The notes below the pieces were generated by a model that was not told the DNA's origin, ran no database searches, and worked only from the letters and a program-made list of their open reading frames with translations. The position numbers and the translations under genes were made by a program. 64,000 nucleotides of DNA, from assembly GCF_014695725.1 (NCBI RefSeq), contig NZ_JACJOU010000014.1, positions 1 through 64,000 on the forward strand, written 5' to 3'. Source of the stretch: Microcoleus sp. FACHB-672. GTDB taxonomy: Bacteria > Cyanobacteriota > Cyanobacteriia > Cyanobacteriales > Oscillatoriaceae. Below, one piece after another: positions 45,376-54,559 of the stretch. Within the stretch, counting starts at the first letter, position 1. Every line of letters begins with the position of its first letter.

Positions 45376-45445
45376 TGGCACTGGGAGCATCTTGCTCCCT
45401 AAGCGGGCAAGATGCCGGCACTACAAATTGACAAAAATGGGATTT
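45376..45445 (+). repeat. Dispersed repeat copy B (GGGAGCATCTTGCTCCC)
   Basis: GGGAGCA-TCT-TGCTCCC (45383-45399) followed by GGGCAAGATGCCGGCACTAC and ACAAATTGACAAAAATGGG. It matches copy A at 41459-41512 in the opposite orientation. This kind of unit is a common dispersed spacer repeat in filamentous cyanobacteria. Confidence 0.8.
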
Positions 45446-45459
45446 CCATTTCCTATCAA

Positions 45460-45492
45460 GACTGCAACCTTTACTCGTTAAGGGTTGCAGTC
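45460..45492 (+). terminator. 14-bp stem-loop, possible terminator of the VOC gene
   Basis: GACTGCAACCTTTA (45460-45473) pairs with TAAGGGTTGCAGTC (45479-45492), with one G-T pair and a five-base loop. It is the strongest hairpin in the window. There is no T tract, so it may be a bidirectional barrier or processing site instead of a classical terminator. Confidence 0.55.
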
Positions 45493-45660
45493 AACGTTAT
45501 TAGGGAAAAAACATAAAGAGTTTATGAATAAATAACGATACACTCACCGTTGTTTAATCAGCAGTCAAGATTTCTATTTTGTAAAGTCCTGCCCTTTGGC
45601 AAAGAAACAAGCGTTAGACTTTAGCCACTGTTTGACTGACGCTTCGACTCAGGACTAACG

Positions 45661-48600
45661 ATGAACCCCCACACCGGCTCTCTAGATCCTAACCCTTCTG
45701 AGGATTCAGACACTTCTCTGCGGCAGCAGTTGGCACAGTGGCAAGCGAGATGCCAGCAAATGGAAACCGCCCTCGCGCAAACCGAAGCCGAACTCAAACA
45801 ATACCGGCAGCAGGTAGAGCATCTGGCGCAAAACAGTGCCGGTGAAACAGCAACCTTGATTGCTTCCTTACAAAGCGCTCTCAACCCGATTGTCACCGCA
45901 GCCGGCACATGGCGGGATGACAACCCCATCTTTGAAGAGGCGCAGATGGCAGACAGCGTTTGCATTCCTGTAGCGTGCTTAAATACAACCAGCGTTAGGC
46001 AAGATATTCTCGACTGTCAAAGCACCGAAGCAGCACTGCGCGAGAGCCAGCAACGGTTGTACACCATCATCGGCAATTTGCCTGGAGTCGTCTATCGCTG
46101 GGTGTTTGATGCCGCCGGCAAAATTTCTATCCCCTATGTCAGCACCGGCTTGTTAGAACTACTCGGCATTTCGGCAGAGGAAAGGATGGCACATCCTGAA
46201 AGCTTGTTCGATGCAGTTCATCCTGAGGATCTCGCGCCTTTGCAAAAGGCACTGGCAACCTCAAGGAAAACGCTGGCACCCCTCAATCATCAATACCGTC
46301 TCCGTACCCCTTCAGGACAGTGGAAATGGCTGCGGGCGATTGCACGGGTACACGCCACAGACACCGGCGAGATCGTCTTTGACGGATTGAACCTGGATAT
46401 CACTGCCCACAAGTTTGCTGAAGAGGCGCTGCGCGAGAGTGAAGCCATGAATCGCGCTTTAATCTCGGCGCTTCCTGATCTCCTGTTCCGCATCGCCAGA
46501 GATGGCACCTTTTTGGACTGCATCCCTGCCGCAGATATCGCGATGGATGTACCCCTTTATGAGTTTTTAGACAAAAAAGTAACAGACCTACTGCCGGCTG
46601 CGGTAGCGGTAGAATTCATCAACGCCATCGAGCTAGCTCTGCAAACCGGCAACACCCAACTCCTTGAATTTCAGATGCCGGTGCAAGGCAATTCCTTCGA
46701 TTACGAAGCCCGGATCGCCGCTAGTGGCAAAGCTCGAAATGAAGTTTTAGCGATTGTGCGCGACATTACAGATCGTAAGCAAGCTGAGCGCTTGTTGCAA
46801 GTGCAAATACAGCGCACGGATGTGATTCTGCAAACTGCTCTCGATGGCTTCTGCATTCTCAATCTAAGCCGGCACTTTCTGGAAGTTAACCCGGCATTTT
46901 GCGTCCTTGTGGGCTACTCGCGGCAAGAACTCCTTGGAATACACGTCAGTGTTTTAGAAGCCGTTGAAAGCCCCCTAGCCTGCCCCAAATACATCAAAAC
47001 CCTGATTCAAACCGGCTCGGCTCGATTTGAACTGGTGCTGCGTCATAAAAACGGGAAAACGGTGAGTGCAGAAGTCAGCATTACCTTTGCCGAAATTAAT
47101 CAAGAGAGATTTTTCTTTGCCTTTGTTCGCGATATCAGCGAACGTAAACAAGCGGAAGAGGAACTGCAACGGCAAGCGCAAATTATTAGCCAGATCCATG
47201 ACTCAGTAATTTCTACCGATTTAGAGGGTTATATCACCAGTTGGAATTCAGGTGCAGAAAGATTATTTGAATATTCAAAAGCAGAAGCAATCGGGCAGAA
47301 TATCTCTTGCCTCTACCCCTTAGAACACCGAGAAGCTGTGCGAGAGCGAGTGTTTTATCCTGCTCTAGAAAAAGGCAGTCATGAAATAGAATTGCTGAAG
47401 CTTAACAAGAGCGGAGAAACTCTCTGGGTTCATTTGTCGCTGTCGCTGCAAAAAAATTTGGCCGGTGAGAACATCGGAATGATCGGTTACTCGATTAACA
47501 TTAGCGAACGTAAACGAGCAGAAGAAGCACTCAGGGAAAGTCAAGAACGCTTCCGCCAGCTTGCAGAAAACCTCAGCGATGTATTTTGGATGATGAATGC
47601 CGACAAAACGCAGTTCCTCTATGTCAGTCCTGCCTACGAGCAAATTTGGGGCCGAACTTGCGAGAGTTTATACGAGCAACCTTCCTCTTTTGTAGACGCC
47701 ATCCATCCAGATGATCGCCAGAGCATCATTACCCTCTGTAAAAACCAAAACCAAGACAATTTTGATCAAGAATATCGAGTCATTCAGCCCGACGGCTCAG
47801 TTCGTTGGATCAGAACCCGCGCCTTTCCAGTTTGTAACGAACAGGGAGAAGTTTACCGCATCGTCGGCATCTCCCAAGACATCACCCTCGCCAAGCAAGC
47901 AACAGAAGAACGGGATCGCTTTTTTAGTCTTTCTCTCGATATTTTAGGAGTTGCCGGTTTTGACGGCTATTTCAAGCGTGTAAATCCCGCTATCTCTACC
48001 ATTCTTGGCTATACCCCCGAAGAATTTCTCGCAATCCGGTTTCTAGAGATTATTCATCCCGACGAGTACGACGTTACCGTAGCAGAGCTAAAAAAATTAA
48101 GAAACGGAAATCCAACATTTTATTTTGAAAACCGCTACCGCTGTAAAGATGGCGCTTACAAGTGGATATCTTGGACAGCATTTCCGGTTCTAGAAGAACA
48201 GTTGATTTATATAGTTGCTCGCGATATGACAGAGCAGAAACTAACCGAAGCAGCACTTACAGAAAACCATGAAAAATACAAGCTATTATTTGAAAGTTTC
48301 CCCATTGGTATTTCAATAACAGATGAAGTTGGCAATATTATTGATACGAATGCTGCTTCAGAAAAAATGTTGGGAATGCCCCGAAAAGAACAGATCGAAA
48401 GAAATTGTGAAAGCCCAGAATGGTATAGAATACACGCTGATGGAACACCGATGCCATTGCATGAGTTTCCCTGTGTGAAAGCTTTGCGAGAAAACAAAGT
48501 TTTTGAAAATGTAGAATTTGGACTTGTTAAAGACAATCAGAAAATTACCTGGCTCAGTGTTACCACCGCTCCCATTCCCCTTGAAGGTTATGGGGTGGCA

Positions 48601-51465
48601 ATTGCTTATACTGACATTACTGAACGCAAACTGGCAACAGAAGCATTACGCCGCAGCGAACAAAAATTTAGAACCCTAGCCGAACATATTCCTGATATTA
48701 TTGCTCGCTTTGATCGACAATTACGCCATCTCTATGCGAATCCCGCTGCTGAAAGAGCAAGTGGATTGTCGCCTCAAGGATTAATCGGCAAAACCAACCG
48801 CGAGCTAGGCTTTCCAGAAACCATTGTATCTGCTTGGGAAAAAGCAATGAAGCAGGTATTTGAAACCGGCTCTGAAGCGGTTATCGAATTTGAGTTTGCC
48901 ACCGCTCATACAATTAAATATTATGAAGCTCGAATCGTACCAGAATTTTCCATAGATGGGGAACGGCATCCAGACGGGGAGGTGCAATCAACTTTGTGCA
49001 TCACTCGCGATATGACTGAGCGCAAACAGATGGAAAATTCGCTAAAAATTGCTCAGGCTCGTCTGGAACATTTGCTCACTGCTAGCCCAGCCGTCATCTA
49101 CAGCTGCACATTATCAGAGGATTACGGTGCCACCTTTATCAGCAAAAACATCAAGACTCAACTAGGCTACGAAGCGCGAGATTTTATAGAAAACTCAAGT
49201 TTCTGGATTGAGCGTATTCATCCAGAAGATGCCACTAGGGTTCTTGCCCAGATGCAAAGGGTATCTGAAAGGGGGCAGGGCACCTTTGAATATCGCTTTC
49301 AACATCAGGACGGAACTTATCGGTGGATGTATGAGCAGACGCAGGTTGTGCGCGACGAGTCCGGCAACCCTTTGGAAGTCGTTGGTTTTTGGATAGATAT
49401 TACCGAACGCAAGCAGGCAGAGGCTCAGCTAATTCGCATCAGCCAAGCGGTGGAAAGTGCTAGCGATGCAGTGAATATTGTGGATATAACGACGCAACAT
49501 ATCTACCAAAACCCAGCGTTTCAAGAATTGTTTGGTTACACGATTAAGGAACTTGTCGCCTTTGGCGGTGCATCGATTCTCTTCTGCGACAAGGCGGTTG
49601 CAAAACAAGTGTTTGAGACAATTAGCCAGGGGGGCTTTTGGAGTGGAGAAGTCAAGATGCAAAGCCGGCAGGGAAAAATCTTAGACATCTTGCTGCGGGC
49701 GTATGCTATTAAAGATAATTCCGGTCAGATGATCGGGCTAGTTGGTATTCATACAGATATTAGCGAACGCAAGCGAACTTTGGAAGCGCTGCAAGAACGA
49801 GAAATGAGATTTCGCACATTAACGGAAACCGTTACAGCCGCGATCTTCATTTCTCAAGGCACCCAGTTGCGCTATGTCAACTCGGCAGCCGAAGAACTCA
49901 CCGGCTACACGCGAGAAGAGTTGCTTGCCGGCGGCACAGAACTGATCCACCCCAAGTTTCGAGAATTCTTTATCAATCGAATAGGAGAGGGATTTTCTCT
50001 GCCCTACCTGCGCCAGCAAGGTCAGCAACTCGCTTCGCGCTATGAATTGCAACTGCTGACCAAAACCGGCCAAGAACGTTGGGTAAACTTGTCAGTTGCC
50101 CTCATGGAGTTTGATGGGCAAATTGCTGCCCTTTCTGCTGCTTTTGATATTACCGAGCGCAAGCAGGCAGAGCAATCTCTTAAATATCGCCTTGTCTTGG
50201 AACAACTGATCAGCGATATCTCAACTCACTTTCTCAACCTGCCGCCGGCTGAGATTGATAAAGGCATTAATGAGGCGCTGTATGCCCTTGGAGAATTTAT
50301 CAATGTTGAGCGCACTTATGTGTTTTTGTTCAACGAATCCGGCACCGAGATGAGCAACACCCATGAATGGTGTGCCCCCGGCATTGAACCTTACATCCAC
50401 AAATTGCAAAATGTGCCGGTGAGTACCTTTCCTTGGCTAGTGGAAATCCTTCGCCGGGGCGAAGTGATTCAAATCTCTGATCTGGCTGAACTGCCACCGG
50501 AAGCTAGGGCGGAAAAAGCTGAGTGTGAGTTGGCAGGCATTCAATCAATGGTGAATGTCTCCCTCGTGGCCGGTGGAGAAGTTGTGGGATTTATTGGCGG
50601 TGATAGCGTACCCGCCGGCAAAGCCTGGACAGAAGACCATATCACCCTGCTAAGAATTGTTGGAGAAATTATTGTGACGGCAATGGAACGCCGGCGCGCC
50701 CAAGAGGAAAAAACGCAACTGATCGCCTCTCTCGAAGAACGGGCGGCAGATTTGGCGCGTTCCAATGCCGAGTTAGAACAATTTGCTTATGTTGCCTCCC
50801 ACGACTTGCAAGAGCCATTGCGTGCCGTCACCGGCTACACTCAGCTCTTAGCCAGACGCTATAGCGGCCAACTGGATACCAAAGCTGACGAATATATTGC
50901 CTTTGCCGTTGATGGCGCAACTCGGATGCAGAAACTTATTCAAGACTTGCTGCTGTTTTCTCGCGTCGGGAGGCGGGCTAAAGCCTATAGGCCGGTAGAA
51001 TTGGAAAGTGTCTTGAACACGGCTGTGGCGAATCTCCAGGTTGCGATTGCAGAAACTAGCGCCACCATTACCCACAGCGAGTTGCCAACTGTCCAAGGTG
51101 ATTCCACACAATTGGTGCAATTGTTACAAAACATTATTAGTAATGCAATCAAGTACCGCAGCCTAGAGCCACCAATTATTCATATCAGCGCTGAGCGACA
51201 AGACGAGCAATGGCAGTTGTCTATTTGTGATAATGGGATCGGGATTGATCTCAAATACGCCGAGCGGATTTTTCTCGTATTTCAGCGCTTGCACACGCGG
51301 GAAGAGTATCCTGGCACCGGCATCGGTTTGGCTATTTGCCAAAAGATTGTTGAGCGGCACGGAGGTAGAATTTGGGTTGATTCGCGTCTAGCTGAAGGCT
51401 CAACCTTTTATTTCACGATTCCTGATGGGAAAGAGCTTCATGAGGAACACGACAGCCATCAATAA
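45661..51465 (+). CDS. Giant soluble histidine kinase with 11 PAS domains and a GAF domain
   Basis: 1934 residues with no membrane segment. A coiled coil (about 10-60) is followed by eleven PAS/PAC units in a row (about 120-1515), most ending in a DITERK(Q/R)AE linker; several have the HPED motif of PAS_3. Then come a GAF domain (about 1520-1680, YVFLFNESG, VNVSLVAGGEVVGFIGGDS), HisKA with His1714 (ASHDLQEPLR) and HATPase (NIISNAIKY, DNGIGID, GTGIGLA). The kinase core is of the phytochrome-like type. No bilin-binding Cys is obvious in the GAF. The PAS units could bind flavin, haem or small ligands, but none shows the LOV-type NCRFL motif. It is the first gene of a four-gene operon; the next gene overlaps its end. 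Confidence 0.95.
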   Translation: MNPHTGSLDPNPSEDSDTSLRQQLAQWQARCQQMETALAQTEAELKQYRQQVEHLAQNSAGETATLIASLQSALNPIVTAAGTWRDDNPIFEEAQMADSVCIPVACLNTTSVRQDILDCQSTEAALRESQQRLYTIIGNLPGVVYRWVFDAAGKISIPYVSTGLLELLGISAEERMAHPESLFDAVHPEDLAPLQKALATSRKTLAPLNHQYRLRTPSGQWKWLRAIARVHATDTGEIVFDGLNLDITAHKFAEEALRESEAMNRALISALPDLLFRIARDGTFLDCIPAADIAMDVPLYEFLDKKVTDLLPAAVAVEFINAIELALQTGNTQLLEFQMPVQGNSFDYEARIAASGKARNEVLAIVRDITDRKQAERLLQVQIQRTDVILQTALDGFCILNLSRHFLEVNPAFCVLVGYSRQELLGIHVSVLEAVESPLACPKYIKTLIQTGSARFELVLRHKNGKTVSAEVSITFAEINQERFFFAFVRDISERKQAEEELQRQAQIISQIHDSVISTDLEGYITSWNSGAERLFEYSKAEAIGQNISCLYPLEHREAVRERVFYPALEKGSHEIELLKLNKSGETLWVHLSLSLQKNLAGENIGMIGYSINISERKRAEEALRESQERFRQLAENLSDVFWMMNADKTQFLYVSPAYEQIWGRTCESLYEQPSSFVDAIHPDDRQSIITLCKNQNQDNFDQEYRVIQPDGSVRWIRTRAFPVCNEQGEVYRIVGISQDITLAKQATEERDRFFSLSLDILGVAGFDGYFKRVNPAISTILGYTPEEFLAIRFLEIIHPDEYDVTVAELKKLRNGNPTFYFENRYRCKDGAYKWISWTAFPVLEEQLIYIVARDMTEQKLTEAALTENHEKYKLLFESFPIGISITDEVGNIIDTNAASEKMLGMPRKEQIERNCESPEWYRIHADGTPMPLHEFPCVKALRENKVFENVEFGLVKDNQKITWLSVTTAPIPLEGYGVAIAYTDITERKLATEALRRSEQKFRTLAEHIPDIIARFDRQLRHLYANPAAERASGLSPQGLIGKTNRELGFPETIVSAWEKAMKQVFETGSEAVIEFEFATAHTIKYYEARIVPEFSIDGERHPDGEVQSTLCITRDMTERKQMENSLKIAQARLEHLLTASPAVIYSCTLSEDYGATFISKNIKTQLGYEARDFIENSSFWIERIHPEDATRVLAQMQRVSERGQGTFEYRFQHQDGTYRWMYEQTQVVRDESGNPLEVVGFWIDITERKQAEAQLIRISQAVESASDAVNIVDITTQHIYQNPAFQELFGYTIKELVAFGGASILFCDKAVAKQVFETISQGGFWSGEVKMQSRQGKILDILLRAYAIKDNSGQMIGLVGIHTDISERKRTLEALQEREMRFRTLTETVTAAIFISQGTQLRYVNSAAEELTGYTREELLAGGTELIHPKFREFFINRIGEGFSLPYLRQQGQQLASRYELQLLTKTGQERWVNLSVALMEFDGQIAALSAAFDITERKQAEQSLKYRLVLEQLISDISTHFLNLPPAEIDKGINEALYALGEFINVERTYVFLFNESGTEMSNTHEWCAPGIEPYIHKLQNVPVSTFPWLVEILRRGEVIQISDLAELPPEARAEKAECELAGIQSMVNVSLVAGGEVVGFIGGDSVPAGKAWTEDHITLLRIVGEIIVTAMERRRAQEEKTQLIASLEERAADLARSNAELEQFAYVASHDLQEPLRAVTGYTQLLARRYSGQLDTKADEYIAFAVDGATRMQKLIQDLLLFSRVGRRAKAYRPVELESVLNTAVANLQVAIAETSATITHSELPTVQGDSTQLVQLLQNIISNAIKYRSLEPPIIHISAERQDEQWQLSICDNGIGIDLKYAERIFLVFQRLHTREEYPGTGIGLAICQKIVERHGGRIWVDSRLAEGSTFYFTIPDGKELHEEHDSHQ

Positions 51466-51901
51466 ACCCATTGAAATTCTATTAGTGGAAGATTCCCCCA
51501 GCGATGCTTACCTGATGAACGAAATTTTCAGGGAAACTAGCTCGGTTGAACACTTGCACATTGTCCGTGATGGTGTTGAGGCGCTGCAATTTTTGCGCCG
51601 GCAGGGTCACTATCAATCCGCGCCGGCTGTCGGTTTGATCCTGCTCGATTTGAACTTGCCTAAGCTGGACGGTAAGGAATTGCTCTGCGAAATAAAATCT
51701 GATCCCCTTCTGCAAACAATCCCTGTGGTGGTTCTCACCACCTCTCCTGCCGCTGCTGACATCCTTAGCAGCTATAAACACCATGCAAACTGTTATATTA
51801 TCAAACCTTTAGATTTAGATGAGTTTATCAAGATCGTCCAAGCAATTACCTATTTTTGGCTCAGCGTTGTTACCTTGCCCTCAGATGCAGGAATGGACTG
51901 A
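51440..51901 (+). CDS. Rcp1-like single-domain response regulator
   Basis: 153 residues from the ATG at 51440, which has GGGAAAGAG upstream; an in-frame ATG at 51425 is also possible. It is a CheY-type receiver with acidic residues in LLVEDSPSD, phosphoacceptor Asp70 (LILLDLNLP), Thr in VVVLTTS and Lys in YIIKPLDLDEF. The insert after beta-3 is typical of Rcp1-type partners of phytochrome-like kinases. It overlaps the kinase gene by 26 bases, so it is very probably its direct phosphotransfer target. It has no output domain. Confidence 0.95.
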   Translation: MRNTTAINKPIEILLVEDSPSDAYLMNEIFRETSSVEHLHIVRDGVEALQFLRRQGHYQSAPAVGLILLDLNLPKLDGKELLCEIKSDPLLQTIPVVVLTTSPAAADILSSYKHHANCYIIKPLDLDEFIKIVQAITYFWLSVVTLPSDAGMD

Positions 51902-52111
51902 TTGATCTCAAAACAGTTTTTTTATTTTTTAATAAAAAATAAATTATGTTACCCGCCAAGGTGCAAACCCGAAACTTATCTTAAAATTTGTAATAGCAGA
52001 AACTCACGGGAAAGCGAGCTAAAGAGCAGCAAAAAAAATTTGCCCTACAAGCCGAACCCTATAGAAAGTCTGAACTGGCATGGTTGCCGACAATATGGCT
52101 GACTTACAAGT
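51902..52111. other. Spacer inside the signalling operon
   Basis: About 210 bp between the response regulator and the first receiver-kinase. It is AT-rich at the start with a short A/T stretch; no ORF, repeat or terminator is clear. Confidence 0.35.
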
Positions 52112-54559
52112 ATGAAAAATGCTTTGATTCAACTTCTTTTAGTAGAAGACAACTGCGCGGATGTGGCTATCTTAAATGAGCTTTTGGCAGAAGACCCAGC
52201 AGTGCCGGTTCAGGTGACGCATGAAAAACAACTCACTGAAGTTCTCAACCGGCTCCAGACACAAGCGTTTGACATTATTTTGCTGGATCTTTCGCTTCCA
52301 GACGTGCAGGGACTAGAGACGCTCCTACAGGTGCAATTGGCTGCGCCGGCTCTGCCGATTGTGGTGATGACCGGCCTAGATAATGAAGAGTTAGCTCTGG
52401 CAGCGGTTCGGCAAGGAGCGCAAGACTATCTGATTAAAGGGCAAGTTAACTGCCAGCTACTCGTGCGTGCTATCCGCTATGCCATTGAACGCAAACGAAC
52501 CGCAGAAGCTTTGGGGCAGCAAGTTGAGCGAGCGCATCTGTTGGGGTCAATTTCCCAGCGTATCCGCCAGTCGTTGGATTTAGGGGCAGTTTTGCACACA
52601 ACGGTCACGGAAATCCGGCATTTTCTCCACACAGATCGCGTGCTGGTTTACCGCTTTAACCCAGACTGGAGCGGGCTCGTTGTAGCAGAATCCGTAGCCA
52701 ATGATTGCAACGCAATTTATGGAATTACCATTCAAGAAACCTGCTTTATTCAACAAGGCTATGCGCGCCGCTACGGAGAGGGACGAGTGCGGGCTATCGA
52801 GAATATTTATGAGGCCGGTTTAGATCCGTGTCATCTCAAGTTATTGGCTAGTTTACAGGTCAGAGCTAACTTGGTTGTTCCCATTCTTTTCAATGAAGAA
52901 TTAAAAGTTAAACAGGGAGAAAAAACCCTCGATTCTGCAACTTCAACACCCAAGTCGCAATTGTGGGGGCTGCTGATTGCTCACCAGTGTCGCGGGAATC
53001 GATCCTGGCAACCTTGGGAACTAGATCTGCTTACTTCCCTTGCAACCCAAGTGGGAATTGCCATTCAACAATCAGAACTTTACCAGCAGGTACAGCAGCT
53101 CAACACCGGCTTAGAAACCCAAGTGCAAGAGCGCACCGCCGAGCTACAACAAGCGCTTGAACAACTGCAACAGGCGCTGCATCTGGAGGCGATGCTAAAG
53201 CGGATTACCGACAAGGTTCGCGATAGTTTAGATGAAGACCTAATTTTGCCAACGGCTGTGCGGGAGTTAGCTTTAGGATTGGGCGCACAAAGCTGTCAGG
53301 CTGCTTTGTATGATCTTGAGCAAGGAACGGCAACGATCCGCTATGAATACAGCCAAATAGAGCCGGCGCTGACGGGGCATGAGGTAGATTTGTCTGACTT
53401 TGCCGAGATATACTCTCAGTTGTTGCCTTGTTTAGCCGACAAGGACGCGGATAAGCCGGCGGTTCAATCGAGAAGCTTTCAACAAAATCCACCCTTTCAG
53501 TTTTGCGAGTTTGTCCCCACGCGCAATGAGTCTCGTTCAATGATTCTCGCCAGCGCTTTAGTTGACGATCAAGAAGTGCTGGGGGATTTGTGGTTGTTCA
53601 AGCCGGCAGATGAAACTTTTAATCAATTAGAAATCCGGCTGGTGCAGCAAGTCGCCAATCAATGTGCCATCGCTTTACGGCAAGCCAGACTCTACCAGGA
53701 AGCTCAAGCGCAAGTTAAGGAACTCGAACGGCTTAATCGCTTAAAAGATGATTTTCTCTGTACCGTTTCCCATGAACTTCGCACACCGATTGCCAATATA
53801 AAAATGGGGATTCAGATGTTGGAAGTCGCCATTAGCCACCAGCAATCTGCTGTCAGATCTGTGCTGTCTGCACAGAATTCCCCAGTCCATGATCACGCTT
53901 ACAGTTCAATTACTGATAAAACCACTCACTACTTCGAGGTTTTGCACGACGAGTGTAACCGAGAAATTAACTTGATTAACGATCTACTCGACTTGCAAAG
54001 ACTCAATGCCGGTGTTCAACCTTTAGAGTTGAGCGTGATTCAAATGCAAAATTGGATTCCCCATCTCGTTGAGCCATTTACACAACGAGTTGAGAGTAGC
54101 GAGCAAATCCTATCTATTGATATTTCTCCTGCACTGCCTCCAGTTGTCTGTGACACTTTAGGATTAGGTCGGATCTTGACAGAGTTACTGAATAATGCTC
54201 ATAAGTACACACCCCCAGGCGAGCACATCACACTTAAAGTTTGCGCTCAAGAAGGTAAACTGCAATTACAAGTTATAAATTCAGGCATTGAAATTCCCAG
54301 CACTGAGTTAGGCCGCATTTTTGATAAGTTTTATCGCATCCCCAGTAACGATCCCTGGAAGCAAGGAGGAACAGGCTTGGGGTTAGCCCTGGTAGAAAAA
54401 CTTAGCGAACATTTAGGCGGAACGATCCAAGTGGCGAGTGCTTTGGGTGAGACTTGCTTTACAGTAGAATTACCGCTCACCCCAGCCGCCGTCACCGCAT
54501 CGGCTTTGGAGTTACAGGCGAGAGATGGACGCTCAAACTATCAAAATTCTGCTAGTTGA
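52112..54559 (+). CDS. Receiver-GAF-GAF-histidine kinase
   Basis: 815 residues. It starts with a receiver (1-125, phosphoacceptor Asp59 in ILLDLSLPD), then a phytochrome-style GAF (about 145-330, SQRIRQSLDLGAVLHTTVTE, DRVLVYRFNPDWSGLVVAES, WGLLIAHQCRGNRSW), a coiled coil (about 330-365, QVQERTAELQQALEQLQ), a second, divergent GAF (about 370-530), HisKA with His554 (TVSHELRTPIANIK) and HATPase (NNAHKYTPP, GTGLGLALVEKL). The receiver is upstream of the kinase, the reverse of ordinary hybrids, so it may be an input that accepts phosphate from elsewhere. It ends inside the next gene. Confidence 0.94.
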   Translation: MKNALIQLLLVEDNCADVAILNELLAEDPAVPVQVTHEKQLTEVLNRLQTQAFDIILLDLSLPDVQGLETLLQVQLAAPALPIVVMTGLDNEELALAAVRQGAQDYLIKGQVNCQLLVRAIRYAIERKRTAEALGQQVERAHLLGSISQRIRQSLDLGAVLHTTVTEIRHFLHTDRVLVYRFNPDWSGLVVAESVANDCNAIYGITIQETCFIQQGYARRYGEGRVRAIENIYEAGLDPCHLKLLASLQVRANLVVPILFNEELKVKQGEKTLDSATSTPKSQLWGLLIAHQCRGNRSWQPWELDLLTSLATQVGIAIQQSELYQQVQQLNTGLETQVQERTAELQQALEQLQQALHLEAMLKRITDKVRDSLDEDLILPTAVRELALGLGAQSCQAALYDLEQGTATIRYEYSQIEPALTGHEVDLSDFAEIYSQLLPCLADKDADKPAVQSRSFQQNPPFQFCEFVPTRNESRSMILASALVDDQEVLGDLWLFKPADETFNQLEIRLVQQVANQCAIALRQARLYQEAQAQVKELERLNRLKDDFLCTVSHELRTPIANIKMGIQMLEVAISHQQSAVRSVLSAQNSPVHDHAYSSITDKTTHYFEVLHDECNREINLINDLLDLQRLNAGVQPLELSVIQMQNWIPHLVEPFTQRVESSEQILSIDISPALPPVVCDTLGLGRILTELLNNAHKYTPPGEHITLKVCAQEGKLQLQVINSGIEIPSTELGRIFDKFYRIPSNDPWKQGGTGLGLALVEKLSEHLGGTIQVASALGETCFTVELPLTPAAVTASALELQARDGRSNYQNSAS

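Larger units (their letters stand above)
45349..45660. promoter_or_regulatory. Upstream region of the signalling operon, with repeat and hairpin
   Basis: 312 bp that carry dispersed repeat copy B (45376-45445), a strong hairpin (45460-45492), and then the probable promoter and leader of the four-gene signalling operon starting at 45661. The hairpin isolates the operon from the VOC gene. Confidence 0.5.

Noticed and set aside
45661-54559. True bilin-binding phytochromes
   Set aside because: The GAF domains and kinase cores are phytochrome-like, but I could not find the usual chromophore-binding Cys context, so light sensing is not claimed.
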